From contig CM077115.1 of NCBI GenBank assembly GCA_039619475.1, positions 300,887,756 through 300,951,755 of the forward strand: a DNA stretch of 64,000 bases, written 5' to 3'. Source of the DNA: Icerya purchasi. Its lineage: Eukaryota > Arthropoda > Insecta > Hemiptera > Monophlebidae. A model generated the notes under the pieces. It did no database searches, was not told where the DNA came from, and saw nothing but the letters and a program-made list of their open reading frames with translations. How positions within the stretch are numbered: the stretch's first letter is position 1; each line of letters opens with the position of its first letter. Both the position numbers and the translations under genes were made by a program. Shown piece after piece: positions 21,463 through 32,799 of this stretch.

Positions 21463-23244
21463 TTAGTCTGAGTTTAGTTCACTCTGTTCGTCGGTTGAAT
21501 AGTCTTCTAGGGAAGTTGACAGCCTATTAATAATACGCGTACACCTATTTTTTATGCTTTTCCCATTTAGATATGGTTTTATTGTCATAATTGTATGGAT
21601 CAGCCCCTCTTTATTCTCTGTGTAATCCGAGGCAAAGTTAATGTAATCGGTATTATTGATGATGTTGTTGACAAAGTTTTTAAACTCCTCGTATCCCATA
21701 ATCAATGATGGTTGATTCTCTATAATAAATGGTTTTGCACGTTCTAATATCCTTTCAAGGTCATTCTGTAATTGCTTTTTCTGATTCACTTTAGTTCGGG
21801 TATTATGTTCTGTGTCGACTTGGTCTGTCTTACTCACATTACACTTCGGTTTACTGCTCGCCTGAGGTTCTTCCATATGTTTTGTCCTAGGCTGGGGTGC
21901 CTGTTCTGGTTGGTCTGTACATAGACTAAAGTCTTCATCTTTTTTATCATGACTGTTTCCTTCTTTAAGGCCATTTGATAACTGTTCGATCTCTTGTCTA
22001 GGGGAGATCAAATTTATTTTCTTCGTCGCAGGTTTTATGCTTAACGGGTGATCGTCATTATTTTTCGGCTCATCAGGTGTAGTCGGGTGAGGGCGTTTTG
22101 TGGTACATGATGGATGGTCGGTCTTTATTTCAGCAGGTGATGCGCACGTTAAGAGAGTAGGAGCAGTAATCTTTATCGTAGTTTCATTTTGTTTATCAGT
22201 CTGTTCATTTGTGAGCTCCGTCGGTCGGTTTTCGAGAGTTACTTGTTTCGACTTCTTCGATTTTCCATTGCAATTTTTACATATATGGTTCTCCAGTTGT
22301 AAGTATAAACGGTGTTCTCGGTCACCATGTCTCACGTCCACGTATTCAGGAATGATTTCACAGTTTACTTGTTCTATGTAGACTTGACGTCGAAAACTAA
22401 TTATATGCCCAAATTCGGCATTGGATGGGTTTAACCGGAGTATTGAGATCGGTGAGAGCAGTTTCAATTGTAGTACTGTATTTAGGTACGAAATTATTAT
22501 ATTATTGGGGATGGTTGCGGACACATTCGATAAAATTAATTTGTTGGATGGATTGCGCAATCTCTTCGCTTGAATTACTTGGGAGCCTATGTTTATTTCT
22601 CCACCATTAGCGAAGAAATTGTCCGTAATGCTCTGTGTTTTTAAAAATATTATTAATCTGTTTTGGGAAATTCGTCCTGCTGCAGTGATATTGAGAGCCC
22701 CTCCAACTTGATTTTTTAAAGACTCTAAGTAATCATAGATCGTCAGGGGTGGGATATAGGGGAACATAAGCCCTTGCTGGTCGTTTGGGTAATTTATCAG
22801 ATCATTTAACGGAGATATTTTATTTTTAGCGATAGATTTTGCTTTTTCCGCAAAAGTCGTTTTTATATTAGATTCGTTTACTTGAGAGTCGTGTTCGTTT
22901 GCAAGTTGATTACAGTTTAGATTTTGTTTAATATTAAACTGGCTTGTTTCATTGATATTATTCATTATATTTTTATTATCAGGCGATGTTAATTGTTTGT
23001 TATCTTCTGCGGGTGCGTGTGTGGTTGTGTCGGTATGTTGATTATTACTTAAAACGATCTTACCACCAGCTTCTGTAGGCAAAACGCGCTGAGAAGAGGG
23101 TTGTATCTTTGTCGTAGTTGTTGGCTGTTTACTTGCCGGTTGTGTTAGTTTCATACTAGTACCTGTGGTTGTAGTTGGCGGTACTGCTTTGCTGCTAGCG
23201 TTGTGGTTGCCCCGCCGCAGTGGCGGGGGTCCGGACTGTGACAT
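21463..23244 (-). CDS. LINE ORF1: gag-like RNA-binding protein
   Basis: A 593-residue protein encoded 45 bp upstream of ORF2, expected to coat the element RNA. Residues 1-70 are Pro/Ser/Thr/Gln-rich and likely disordered. Around 155-300 is a folded part with PPLTIYDYLESL and ISQNRLIIFLKT, similar to the RRM-like region of I-type gag proteins. CKNC followed by a Lys-rich stretch (about 315-330) is all that remains of a zinc knuckle; the usual array of CCHC knuckles is absent. The centre is charged and low-complexity, and the C-terminus (510-593) has YTENKEGLIH and KNRCTRI, also found in the decayed copy at 5.2-5.35 kb. The ATG at 23244 is the only plausible start for the full frame. Confidence 0.85.
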   Translation of the reverse strand: MSQSGPPPLRRGNHNASSKAVPPTTTTGTSMKLTQPASKQPTTTTKIQPSSQRVLPTEAGGKIVLSNNQHTDTTTHAPAEDNKQLTSPDNKNIMNNINETSQFNIKQNLNCNQLANEHDSQVNESNIKTTFAEKAKSIAKNKISPLNDLINYPNDQQGLMFPYIPPLTIYDYLESLKNQVGGALNITAAGRISQNRLIIFLKTQSITDNFFANGGEINIGSQVIQAKRLRNPSNKLILSNVSATIPNNIIISYLNTVLQLKLLSPISILRLNPSNAEFGHIISFRRQVYIEQVNCEIIPEYVDVRHGDREHRLYLQLENHICKNCNGKSKKSKQVTLENRPTELTNEQTDKQNETTIKITAPTLLTCASPAEIKTDHPSCTTKRPHPTTPDEPKNNDDHPLSIKPATKKINLISPRQEIEQLSNGLKEGNSHDKKDEDFSLCTDQPEQAPQPRTKHMEEPQASSKPKCNVSKTDQVDTEHNTRTKVNQKKQLQNDLERILERAKPFIIENQPSLIMGYEEFKNFVNNIINNTDYINFASDYTENKEGLIHTIMTIKPYLNGKSIKNRCTRIINRLSTSLEDYSTDEQSELNSD

Positions 23245-23504
23245 CGAGATAACTTATCGCACTACCACTGTCGCGGTATTCAGACGATCAGTGCAATAAT
23301 TGAAACAGCCGCGGGAAAATAATCACGAAATAAAATCGATTAGTAATTTTTTAATCAACAAAACATTCTTTTGACCGTAAATACCTTTAAACCTTATTGT
23401 GTATCAAAAACGAACGAATTTTTATAAATTCGAGTTGCTTTTTCATTCAACTGTGGGCAGAGATCTAAGTCCGTGTAATTGGGTCAGTGTTGACACCGAG
23501 CCCA

Positions 23505-23521
23505 TTAAAAAAAAAAAAAAA
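23505..23521 (+). repeat. Poly(A) run, possible LINE tail
   Basis: Fifteen A follow GTTGACACCGAGCCCATT, which vaguely resembles the LINE B terminal motif (GTTGACGAGCCCAAAA). It may mark another truncated LINE end on the plus strand, abutting the 5' end of the intact LINE. Confidence 0.3.
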
Positions 23522-23864
23522 TTACGAAGCAGCACCCTACACTTCAATAACTTCCAATTAGACTATTAGTCTGACAAACGAAAAAGAAGAAGACTGATAG
23601 TTTATAGCACTGCTCGTTGCTACAGACCAATATATGTAATATAATTGTTGCATCGTAATGATGTAGAATCAATCAGTTGTCTAATCTGTTCTATTCTAGG
23701 CCTGACTTGCGGAAATTTATATATTAGGTCATTTACGAGTATAGTGTACAAACTGAAAAGTTCGAATGATGAAACCGATCATGAATTTTCAATCTTCTTC
23801 TTCTCGTACCAACCGATTCGGGTATTGCTTAATCATCGTTTATAGATTGGATTATCTGCTGAAA

Positions 23865-24300
23865 TTAATTACGATCTTTTGCTATTCTGACTAAATCTTC
23901 TGTTTTCTTAATTCCGGTCCATTTTTTGATGTTATCTAGCCAAGAGGTCTTTCTTCTTCTCAGATTTCTTCTCCCTTCTATCATGCCCATTATTATTGTC
24001 CGCAGTAACTTGTATTTTTCACCTCTCATGAAGTGTCGAAAAAATGTTATCTTCCTTCTTTTTACTATTGTCATTAATATTCGGTCAGTTCCCATTAGTT
24101 CCGATACTTTTTCATTTTTCAACTTTTTCGTCCACGGTATTTTCCACATTCTTCAGTAGCACCACATCTCGAATAATGATATACGCTTCCTCATATTTTC
24201 CTTTATGGTCCATGTATCGCTTCCATACAGTAGCACTGACCACACGTAACATTGTAATATCTTATTCTTGATCCTTAGGCTATTTTCAATATATATTTAA
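23865..24300 (-). pseudogene. RTE-type LINE, C-terminal fragment
   Basis: The minus-strand frame encodes KIPWTKKLKNEKVSEL, then KRRKITFFRHFMRGEKYKLL and a basic GRRNLRRRKTSWLDNIKKW stretch. Upstream (24295-24150), broken frames add the LYGSDTW block. The pattern (LYGxxTW, RISWxxxxxNExV, xRRxxxxxHxxRG, GRRxxxRRxxxWL) is the C-terminal region after the polymerase of RTE-type LINEs. No polymerase is left. Related fragments lie at 29.0-29.5 and 39.3-39.8 kb. Confidence 0.7.
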
Positions 24301-25250
24301 ACAATCAGTCGATGTCTGATATTATTCAGCATTTTTTGTACGCGGATGACTTGGCTTTAGCGAGAAAAAAGAAATCGACTGATGCCAAATCTGTTAAAAA
24401 CAATGATCTGTGTCTTTCATCTGAAAAATCGTGAAATAAAACGGTAACTAAAAATTAAATTCGGGGATACCGACCTGAAGCACACGGATAACCCAGAATA
24501 TCTGGACGTTATACTCGTCAGATTGCTAATATATAAATAGAACGATGCGAACCAGTTAAACCGAAAGCTATGACCAAAACAAACGTAATACATAAGTTGA
24601 TAGAGTCCAGCTGTGGAGTTAACGCAAACACCTTCGAGATTTCTTTCTTGGCGCTCTGTTATTCTAGCGGAGAATATGCATGTTCAGGATAGGACCGCTC
24701 ATCGCACATCATAAAGATCGTTGTGTAGCCCTGAACCAAACATACCAGCTGATTATTGGATGTCTAAGTGTAATTCTTCTACCAAAACTTTACGAACGTA
24801 GCGATATTGCCCCTCTAGCAAAAATTCGACTAGATGTGGCTGCGAAAAATGGAAGGTTTAAATTTGTCAATGACAATCTACAACCGTTATATGAATATAA
24901 AGGATTGGTTGAAAACGGGACTAAAGTTCAGGCATAGCTTCCCGCGCAAAGTCGAAAATTTGACATGTAGCGCAAAGAAGAAGAAACTTCGCATACGGAA
25001 TACCAAAGCAAACGCTAGAGACTAATGGTGAAAGCACTGCTCAGCGGAAATCATTTAAGGTCTTTGGAAAATGTTGAATAGACTAAGAAGTAAAAATGGG
25101 CTCATAAAGTATTATAAATGGCGAATATCCGATAGCGATTGATACGGTTGCGGTGAAGTTCAAGATTACAATTATCTATTTACACATGCCTCCCTTGCGG
25201 CAGGTATGAACTTGGAAGTTTGTATGGTGACGTTGATAACGATTTAATAA
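24301..25250 (+). pseudogene. Jockey-like LINE polymerase remnant
   Basis: Plus-strand traces: LYADDLALARKKK (near 24338) is the catalytic YADD block. CVALNQTYQLIIGCLSVILLPKLY with RSDIAPLAKIRLDVAA (24720-24850) corresponds to the thumb pattern LNxTxRxIxGCLxPTPxxxLYxLAGIAPPxIR of Jockey-type elements. CGCGEVQD near 25150 may be the terminal Cys motif. Stops and frameshifts interrupt every part. Confidence 0.5.
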
Positions 25251-26080
25251 AATTTATAGAATGTCGACCGGATGCGCGATAATGATAATAAATGAAATAG
25301 GCTGGGGAAAGAAAATTGACAGTTCATCAGGCGGTTGTTTGCGCTGAACAAATTTCGCGAAGACGGTTTTTTAGTATCCGGAACAGTCAGAAGTTGGTAA
25401 CATCTGGGCTCTATGATGAATGAGATATAATCGAAATATTCCATTCGGCGAGGAATTCTTAATAAACGCAAACAGATATGTTGTGATGAAGGATTCACGA
25501 GTGCTTAATATTTTGACGTTTTTCTTGAATATTGCCTCTCAGATTTTGTAAAATGGCGCAGTCCGAATTTACGGATACAATAATTCCCTTGTTCGTTGAA
25601 TTTTCAATGATAATTCTTGGAGCGCCAGCAAACAAGTTATACTTATCAGCTTTTGCAGTGCTAGGCGATTAAATCTTTTACTTATGTTTTCATATATTTT
25701 CTTTACCAGCTTTGTTTAAGGAAAATACTATTCTATTTTCATTTTTAGTTCGGGTAAAATATGTTGTTCCTTCGAACACTTATGCCTTTGCGTACTGCAT
25801 TTCCTAAATTATTCAAATCTGTTACCATCTTCATTCTATATATTTTTATAAGTTGAAAATGGGTAATAAACAATGCCTACAAAACGGTTTTGACAAGTTT
25901 AAAACACGACCGAGAAGTTTCATCATATTTATACTAAGGTAAAATTTAAGTTTTACCACTGTATCGGCAGTTTTTTCATTATTGAACTAAATTAGGGAAC
26001 ATAGTAAGGTACATTTTTTGAAATTACAGAATCCTCTTTTTATCAATAAAACTTATTAAATTAAACAGATATCTGAGCGG
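25251..26080. other. No gene recognised
   Basis: AT-rich sequence. The frame at 25244-25498 on the minus strand lacks motifs. Confidence 0.35.
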
Positions 26081-26089
26081 TTTTTAAAT

Positions 26090-26215
26090 TTTTTTTTTAT
26101 TTTTTTTAAATTTTTTAATTTAATAAATAAGTTGTGGTTATCTCACATGGTTAATTTTGCCCGTTGCGTGAGTGCCCAACACTCCTATTATCGTTTATTC
26201 TAGTAAACAAAATTA
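26090..26215 (-). mobile_element. 3' end of a LINE with the GTGTTGGGCACTCAC terminal motif
   Basis: On the minus strand: AATAAACGATAATAGGAG, then TGTTGGGCACTCACGCAACG, GGCAAAATTAACC, ATGTGAGATAACCACAAC and TTATTTATTAAATTAAAAAA. The same series occurs on the plus strand at 47440-47533, ending in poly(A). Two copies in opposite orientation with a shared end and an A-rich tail identify the 3' terminus of one retroelement family. The coding part is not present here. Confidence 0.65.
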
Positions 26216-26219
26216 CAAT

Positions 26220-28630
26220 TAATCATTCTTACTACTTAGATCGAACGTATTAAACCAAGAAGAATAAAAATAAAATATATCAACCGACGCAAATATACAT
26301 ATATACATATATATGTGAATTACACAATAATACACTCATACACAGGAGCCGCTTATAAATTGGACACGTTGCATACATTAATGTATAGGAAAGAAAAAAG
26401 AAAAGGAAACTGGTAAATAGATGGTTTAAAAGAGCCCTAAAAAATGCAGCAATAATAATAAAGGGAAAAGAGGATGCAGTAAAATTCCTTAATCTTTACA
26501 CCACTCTTTCAACCACTTCCTCACTTCCCTCTTCCATGCGCAAATTTTTTTTTCCCGTTTATTATGTGACTATGGTACTTATTAATTTAAAATTAGAACC
26601 GAATCATCTGTATTGTCGATTCGAAGATTTACCGGCGTCAGTGATACTATTAAGTTGCACGTGAAACATAATGAACGTACAATGTGATTTACGCTTACAT
26701 CCTCAGATTAAAGGGAAAGAAAATAAACACTGCGCGCGTATCGCCAACTAGTTTGAAGCATTGTAGAAGTCAGGATGCAGTTTCAGATTTTACATATCAA
26801 TCAGCCTCAATAAATATTCTGCGCGCGCGCAACTTCTATTGTTCTGGTAACTTAAAACGAAATCACCGAACACATCCTACACTGTGCTTTTGATACGGCC
26901 AAAAATTATGTTGACCTATTTTTATCTTTATCAAAATTCATACACAAGTTCGTTGTAAAAAATTAATCGTTTGGTCCTTCTTTTTTTCTTTTTTTTTTTT
27001 TTTTTTATGAATTACTCAGAAGAAGTGTACATTAATACGGAATTAGTTGATACATAATATATAAGATATAGAAAAAGATATAAAAATGAAAGATCACAAA
27101 TGTGGTTGATTATTTTGCGTTATATTGCCTCGAATTGAAAATGAGTTAAGGAATTGCATTGCTTGTAATGTTACCATCAATATTGACTGGGGGGGGGCGC
27201 TCTTCGGAGAGATAAAAAAGAAATCAAACTGTTGGTTTCTTTGAAAATAACGTTATGAACGTAGACGTATTAAATCGACAGAAAACGGTAATTGTCGATT
27301 CTACACCTGCCTCGGATACGGTGGACAATTCCTGCGTTGCACAAGCATTAAGAAGAATGGAAAAAAAGTGGCACCGGACGGTTGTCACGTAACAAGACCG
27401 GTAACAGAATAAAAGATCGGACGGGAACGGGAATAAAAAAGGGGGCGACGGGAAAAAGAGAAATGGAAATGTAAAAGGAGTGGCTTAAAAACTAAAAATA
27501 GCTGCAACTCCCCGGCGTGTAGGACGATTTGAAAGAATCAAAATAAGGAAATTCAGTTTGGCAGCTGTAAAATGGAAGTTGCGCCAGGCTGGTCGGCGAG
27601 GAAAGCCGCACAGCAACATCCAAGTATGCGGCCGGGGCTGCATCGAGAGCTTTACAAGCGCTACGAAATTTCTTTTATTTTGCTTCTTCGCCGTCTTCTT
27701 CTCTTCAGTTTCTTCTTCGTCTTATTCTGTTCAGCTTCTTCGAAAGAGCTACTTTGTTCGAGAATGAAATGAACGGGCAAAATTCGGATTCCGTTACAGT
27801 AAAGCCCCGACGGAGTTGGCGAATACGATGAAACTGAAATTAAATAAAAATTGCTAACAAATGAGCGAAAGCACATTTTCGGAATAATAACTATTTTCCT
27901 CGGCTCTCCTTTGCCCGGACTTTTCTAATTCGGTTTTCGCACTGTTCCTGCCTCCATTTCGCTTTTTTCCTCGACCGTGCTGCCCTAGATGATAACAGCG
28001 CCGCCACGTTGATAAAAAACAATGAAGCTACCATCGATTCTCCCGGAACAAATCGACATATCTTATGCTGACCAACTTTTGTAAAAATCTTGCTTGAAAA
28101 TATTTGTTCTTTTTTTTTTTTCGATTGTTTATCATCCTTTTGCACGGCTTTCGTAGTTACCTGCAGCTGATGATCATAATTATTTTATATCCCGTGTGGC
28201 GGCAGTTTCATCTTTTCCTACTTCCTTTTTATCCGTGTATCAATGTCACCGTCCGCAGCAAATTTGCCTCTTTTTAATTATTTCCTAACGGTGATCTAAG
28301 TGTAAATTTTTGAAAAATGAAAAGAATCGTTATTGGAGTAATTTAAAAAAACTTCGATTAGTTGCAAATTATACTGTTGTCTGTTTTTACCGACTTCATA
28401 CGTTCGTCTTCTACATTCTTTTTTTTTTTTTTTTTTTTGTATGTTTGTTTGCGTATAATTTATATTTATATGGACTGATTTTACTGATTATTTATCCGTA
28501 TTGGAAAGTATACCATTTAGCAGTGTTACCATGTGAGTACTGATGAAAATCGGTGAACATAAACTGAGTAGTCGTCGAAAAACGTGAAAAAATGTGATAC
28601 CTTTAGATAATTTTTTCTTATTAGTATAAT
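26220..28630. other. No gene recognised; poly(T) runs
   Basis: T-rich tracts at 26986-27006, 28106-28120 and 28419-28438 could be reversed poly(A) tails. Open frames near 27558-28145 overlap on both strands and show only compositional bias. A G9 run lies at 27189-27197. Confidence 0.35.
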
Positions 28631-28636
28631 ACAGGC

Positions 28637-29015
28637 GGTTGACTTAAAATACTATCAATTTGATAAATTATCATGGAAATGTAGCTTTGAGTAAAGGAAA
28701 GCGATTATACATTTTTAACCTTTTTACCGTAGAAATGCAGCTTAAAACAAAGACATTTCTTTTTCTTTTTAAGCATAAAATATGGACAATAATGTGACAA
28801 AAAAGTTGATTTTTCGCAAGAAAAAAAGTTTGAAGTAAAATGCATAAATTTTTTAAAATACCAACTTCAAGATTTATTATAAAAATTTAATAAAAACGCG
28901 CTAAAAAGTTAAAAATAATTATTTGATAAAAAGTATATTTCAGAATGATATACCACCTTAAGGTGACGTAATCGTAATTATTATAAATTCATATTACAAA
29001 AATAATTAAAAACTA
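28637..29015. repeat. Second copy of the 0.2-0.8 kb repeat (one arm)
   Basis: Starts ACTTAAAATACTATCAATTT, like 241-260, and then follows the order of the first copy (ATGGAAATGTAGCTTT; TTTTTACCGT; ACTTCAAG/TTTATTATAAAAATTTAA; CTAAAAAGT; CCTTAAGGTGA; TAATCGTAATT). The inverted second arm is missing. It is more diverged than the two arms of the first copy are from each other. Confidence 0.7.
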
Positions 29016-29044
29016 TACTATATAATTTATCTGTTTAAAATGGC

Positions 29045-29495
29045 CGGTATTGCTATATGATGTAGAAACGTGGTCTATAAAGAAAATATCTGGAAAGCGG
29101 CTCATGGCGGAGGAGATGTGGTTACTGAGACGGCTGCTGAAGATACCTTGGACAGAAAAGGTGACAAATATAGAAGTTCTAAGAAAAGCGGCAGTTAACA
29201 GAGAAATGTGGAACATCGTTCAAAAAAGAAAAATTGCATATTTCGGCCACATAATCCGTGGAGAAGAATACCGCATTTTACAAAACATACTACAAGGTAG
29301 AATAGAGGGCAAACGGCCAAGAGGCAGGAAAAAGTTTGAACAGATAATGAACATAAAAGACTGGACAGGATTAAAGAAATTCGAAGATTTAATGAAAGCG
29401 GCAAGAAGCAGAACATTAAAGATAGCCGACGCGTCAATGACGTAGGGCACCAGAAGAAGAAGAAAATCGCTCGGCAGCCAGGGACACATTTGCAA
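29045..29495 (+). pseudogene. RTE-type LINE, C-terminal end
   Basis: A 131-codon open stretch encodes LLYDVETWSIKK, RRLLKIPWTEKVTNIEVLRK, KRKIAYFGHIIRGEEYRILQ, GKRPRGRKK and DWTGLKKFEDLMKAARS, the full C-terminal domain after the polymerase of RTE-type elements. After the stop at 29445 the sequence reads GTRRRRK in frame and changes to AGA-rich DNA, the usual end of such elements. It is better preserved than the copies at 23.9 and 39.3 kb. The catalytic part is absent (5' truncation at about 29040). Confidence 0.75.
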
Positions 29496-29499
29496 CGTC

Positions 29500-32400
29500 G
29501 AGAAGTTACATCTTATATAAGTAGTAGACTAATAAATGAAAAGTACAAAAAAGGAAATTAAAATAAATAAAAGAAACAGAAAAGAGAAAAGAAAGTAAAA
29601 GAAAGCTGTACATCAAAATTATGTGAAAGGGAAAAGTCGGGTAAGCTTCGAAAATTTTGAGAAATGTGTTTCTATACGCCGTTTCATTGTCTGCTTGAAT
29701 TTCGGCCAAACCAGCATCCTCCTCGAAACACGCGGCTCGCTCTTGTCGAAATTTGCGGCACGAGGTGAGGAGATGCTCCACCGTAACCGGCACTCCACAA
29801 ATTTCACATCATATAGGTTTAGGTTGTTTTTGAAACAGCTGGCTATGCATGTAAAAAGGCAGTATGCGCAGGCGAGCTAATATTGTTTCCTTATGTCACA
29901 GCTTACAGTTTGTGTGCAGTGCTTCATCGCCGAAGGTTTCCCTTGACTTTTTACAGTTTCTGCGGGAGACAGTTTTGTTCTCATTCGTGTCTTTCCAAAC
30001 GGAGTATAGATGTTATTTTGGTTGGAAATCTTCAGATTTTGGCTGTTTTTCCCAATCTGGACTCTAAATGTTGATAACTGCTGCGTACTGGCGTTCCACA
30101 GAGGGGCTTCAATCGTACGTAGATGGACCGTCGCTGTCCATTGAAGACTGCTAAGAACGTTCCTACACTCGATCCCCAGGGGCTTTGGACTTTTTGGATT
30201 TTTTTTTCATATAACTGGATATAATTCAGGAAGGGTTAGATAGATTTAGGATCAGATTAAAGTAATATTTCAGAGATAGAAATAATCAATCTTCTGTGTT
30301 TGAATGGCAGGATATTAGTTTCTGTATAAATGCTGTCAACAGGACTGCAGTACAATGCGCCTGAGATTAGTTTTAATGCGGAATTTTGAACAGTGTTTAA
30401 GCTGTTCAGCACATTAGGTGCAGCAGATCATGATCAAATCGTAATCCATTTTAGACAGCGTAAGAGCGGAGTAGAGAATCAGCAGGCATTTCTTATCTCC
30501 CCCCTATTTTGTATGAACCGTCATTGCGGAGACGTTGAGAGATTTTTGACATTTCGCTCTAAGTTCATCGATGTGTCGGGACCAACTTCCTGTCGAATAC
30601 CAGTTCAAGGATATTTAGATCGTTTGGACTGATCTAATGGGGCTGTTGCCCAGAGTTATTATTTTGCAGTCCGAAGGGGATTTATTGCTGAAAATAATTC
30701 TAGCTGTTTTTTCAGGCTGAGAAGGTTAAGCCTTGGTTTCCAGACCACTCTTGTAATTTATCGGTCGTGTTTTGAAGCAGAACTCTTAAACTTTCCCGTT
30801 TTTGCAGATGTTATGTATAGATCGTCAGCGAAAAGGTTATATTTTACGGGCGGTTCAATGATTTTGGTCAGGTCGGAAGTGCCTACTATGAATAAGGTCG
30901 AATTAATTATCGAGATTTGAGGCGTGCCGTTATCTTGACTTCTAGGCGACGACAAGATATCTTTTATCCGAACCTGAAACGTATCGTCTGCTAAGAATGC
31001 CTTCACAAAATTAAGCAAGTTCCCAGTGACGTCCCAGTTTACCAGGGTTTAAATGATTTTATGTCGCTAAATACGATCAAAAGCCTTCTCCAGGTCAAAG
31101 CTTATGAGCATTGTGAACTGATTCGAAACAAAGTCGTCACAAATTTGCTGGTGCAATTTTGCTAGAAGGTCCAACGTGCATCTTTGCAATCTGAACCCGA
31201 ACTGCATCGGATCAAGAAATTGATTCTGTCCCAGAATCCATATAAAAAGGGCGAGCGTTTATCAACTTCTCCAGACATTTGCATAAAGAATTAGTTATAG
31301 CTGCCAGTAAGGTAGGGTTTTTTCCGGGCTATAAAACTGGAATTACATGAGCCATTTTCCAAGCATTTGGAATTTTCCTCGATATGCAAATTAAATTGTA
31401 GAATTGAAGAATTGTGCTAAGGGATTCCGCAGGGAGCTTTTTGATCATATCGATAATGCCATCCGGCCCGGGATCTGAGGATCTCAGGTGATTCAAGGCA
31501 TCTATTAATTCATCATTGGTAAAAGGAAGATTGAACTCTTGTGGAGGAACGAGCTTCTTGACGTTCGCAGTTCCTTTTAATAATTTTGAACGACTCTGCA
31601 TACGATTCAGTGGCGGATGATTTATGGAAGTGATCGGCCAGGCTTTCCGCGATATTCAACTTGCTGCAAGTTGGGCCGGAATCTGATATTATCGGCGAGA
31701 TTGTTGTGAATATTCTTTTGTTTAATGACATTTTGACCTTGTCCCAAACCTTCTTGACTGGAGTCTTGGAATTGAACGTTGATGTAAGTCGTATCCAATA
31801 CTGTCTTTTTAATTCTCTGAGGAGCCTTTTACATTTTTCCCGAGCAATTTTGAAGTTTTCGAGATTTTCTTGCGTCGGGTGACGCTTTGCTCTAGACAGG
31901 AGTTTATTTTTTTCCGTGACCGCTCTATTATCGCTTGCCTAAGTGTTGTTCGCGGACTATTTTTCGGAACGCTATCGGAAGCGGCTGCCGTTAATTCCTT
32001 AATTATTATACTCATTAATCTTGTTGACATCGCTGGTGTTTTCTGGAAATTTTGGATTTACCGACAGGGAGAATAATTCCCAGTTAGCGTTTTTAAACCT
32101 CCAGCTGAGGAATTTTTTGGTATTATCGTTATTCTCTGAGGATTCTTTCGCCATGAGCAAAGGAAAATGGTCGCTTCCAAAAAGAGAAGTGAGAGGTTCC
32201 CACTTCGTTACGTGAGCAATAGAATGGCTACAAAATGATAAATCGATAACTGAGAGCGATCCAATGAACACATTGAAGTGAGTGTTTCTACCAGTGTTTA
32301 ACACCGCTGAGTCGAAACGGTCCCGAATCTTCTCAATACATTTTCCTCTTCGGTTGGAAAATCTTGAACCCCAGATCGTATTATGGGCATTGAAGTCACC

Positions 32401-32787
32401 ACTCATGAGGAAGGGAGTGGGAAGTTGTTTTATTAACTGCTCCAAACAGCCGTTGGAAACTTCGTCCGATTGATGCGAATAGACTGAACAGCGGGTGATA
32501 TTAATCAGGGTTCGCATCTTGACGGCTACAGCTTGAAGATTAGTTAGAAGATCGATTGGCTCGATGAGGAGATTGCTTTTGGTAGCAATAAGTACTCCAC
32601 CTTTTGCTATAGAATCCGGGTCTAAATCCTTTCTATATAGCGTATAGTGTTCCAGACTAAATTTTTTTAGTGGTTTGAGCTTAGTTTACTGGAGGAGGAT
32701 TACATGGAGATTGTTTTGAGTAACGATCGATTGCAGTTCCAGCCGTTTGCCGCAAACATTATTGAGGTTCCAATTTACAGATTTCAT
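29500..32787 (-). pseudogene. Decayed I-clade LINE ORF2
   Basis: Minus-strand ORF2, traceable from the ATG at 32787 (MKSVNWNLNNV). Endonuclease: HVILLQ then a stop where the catalytic Glu of LQET should be (near 32695); SGDFNAHNTIWGSRF and FGSDHFPLL (32400-32150). Polymerase: FTNDELIDALNHLRSSDPGPDG and NAWKMAHVIPVL (31540-31330), then NSTLFI and YNLFADDLYITS (30910-30800) with catalytic FADD. The thumb (30750-30400) is heavily damaged. Most of RNase H is deleted; the C-terminal knuckle survives at 29830-29600 (VPVTVEHLLTSCRKFRQER). Neighbouring ORF1 remains upstream show it was a full element. It is a separate family from the intact LINE by its protein sequence. Confidence 0.75.
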
Positions 32788-32799
32788 AATCTATTTAGA

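Larger units (their letters stand above)
17645..23290 (-). mobile_element. Essentially intact two-ORF I-clade LINE
   Basis: Minus-strand element with ORF1 (593 codons) and ORF2 (1229 codons), both unbroken, separated by 45 bp. The 3' untranslated region is only about 58 bp and ends in a 25-base poly(A) (plus-strand T at 17645-17669). The 5' end cannot be fixed: I see no clear target-site duplication, so the right boundary is approximate and could lie anywhere up to about 23500. The domain order (gag-like ORF1; APE endonuclease, reverse transcriptase, RNase H and Cys/His knuckle in ORF2) is that of the I clade. Decayed relatives lie at 3.1-6.8, 29.6-34.1 and 54.6-55.4 kb. Confidence 0.9.

Noticed and set aside
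17630..23560. Target-site duplication CTTCAA for the intact LINE (17639-17644 and near 23542)
   Set aside because: Only six bases agree, shorter than usual for the clade and easily expected by chance; the 5' end remains undefined.
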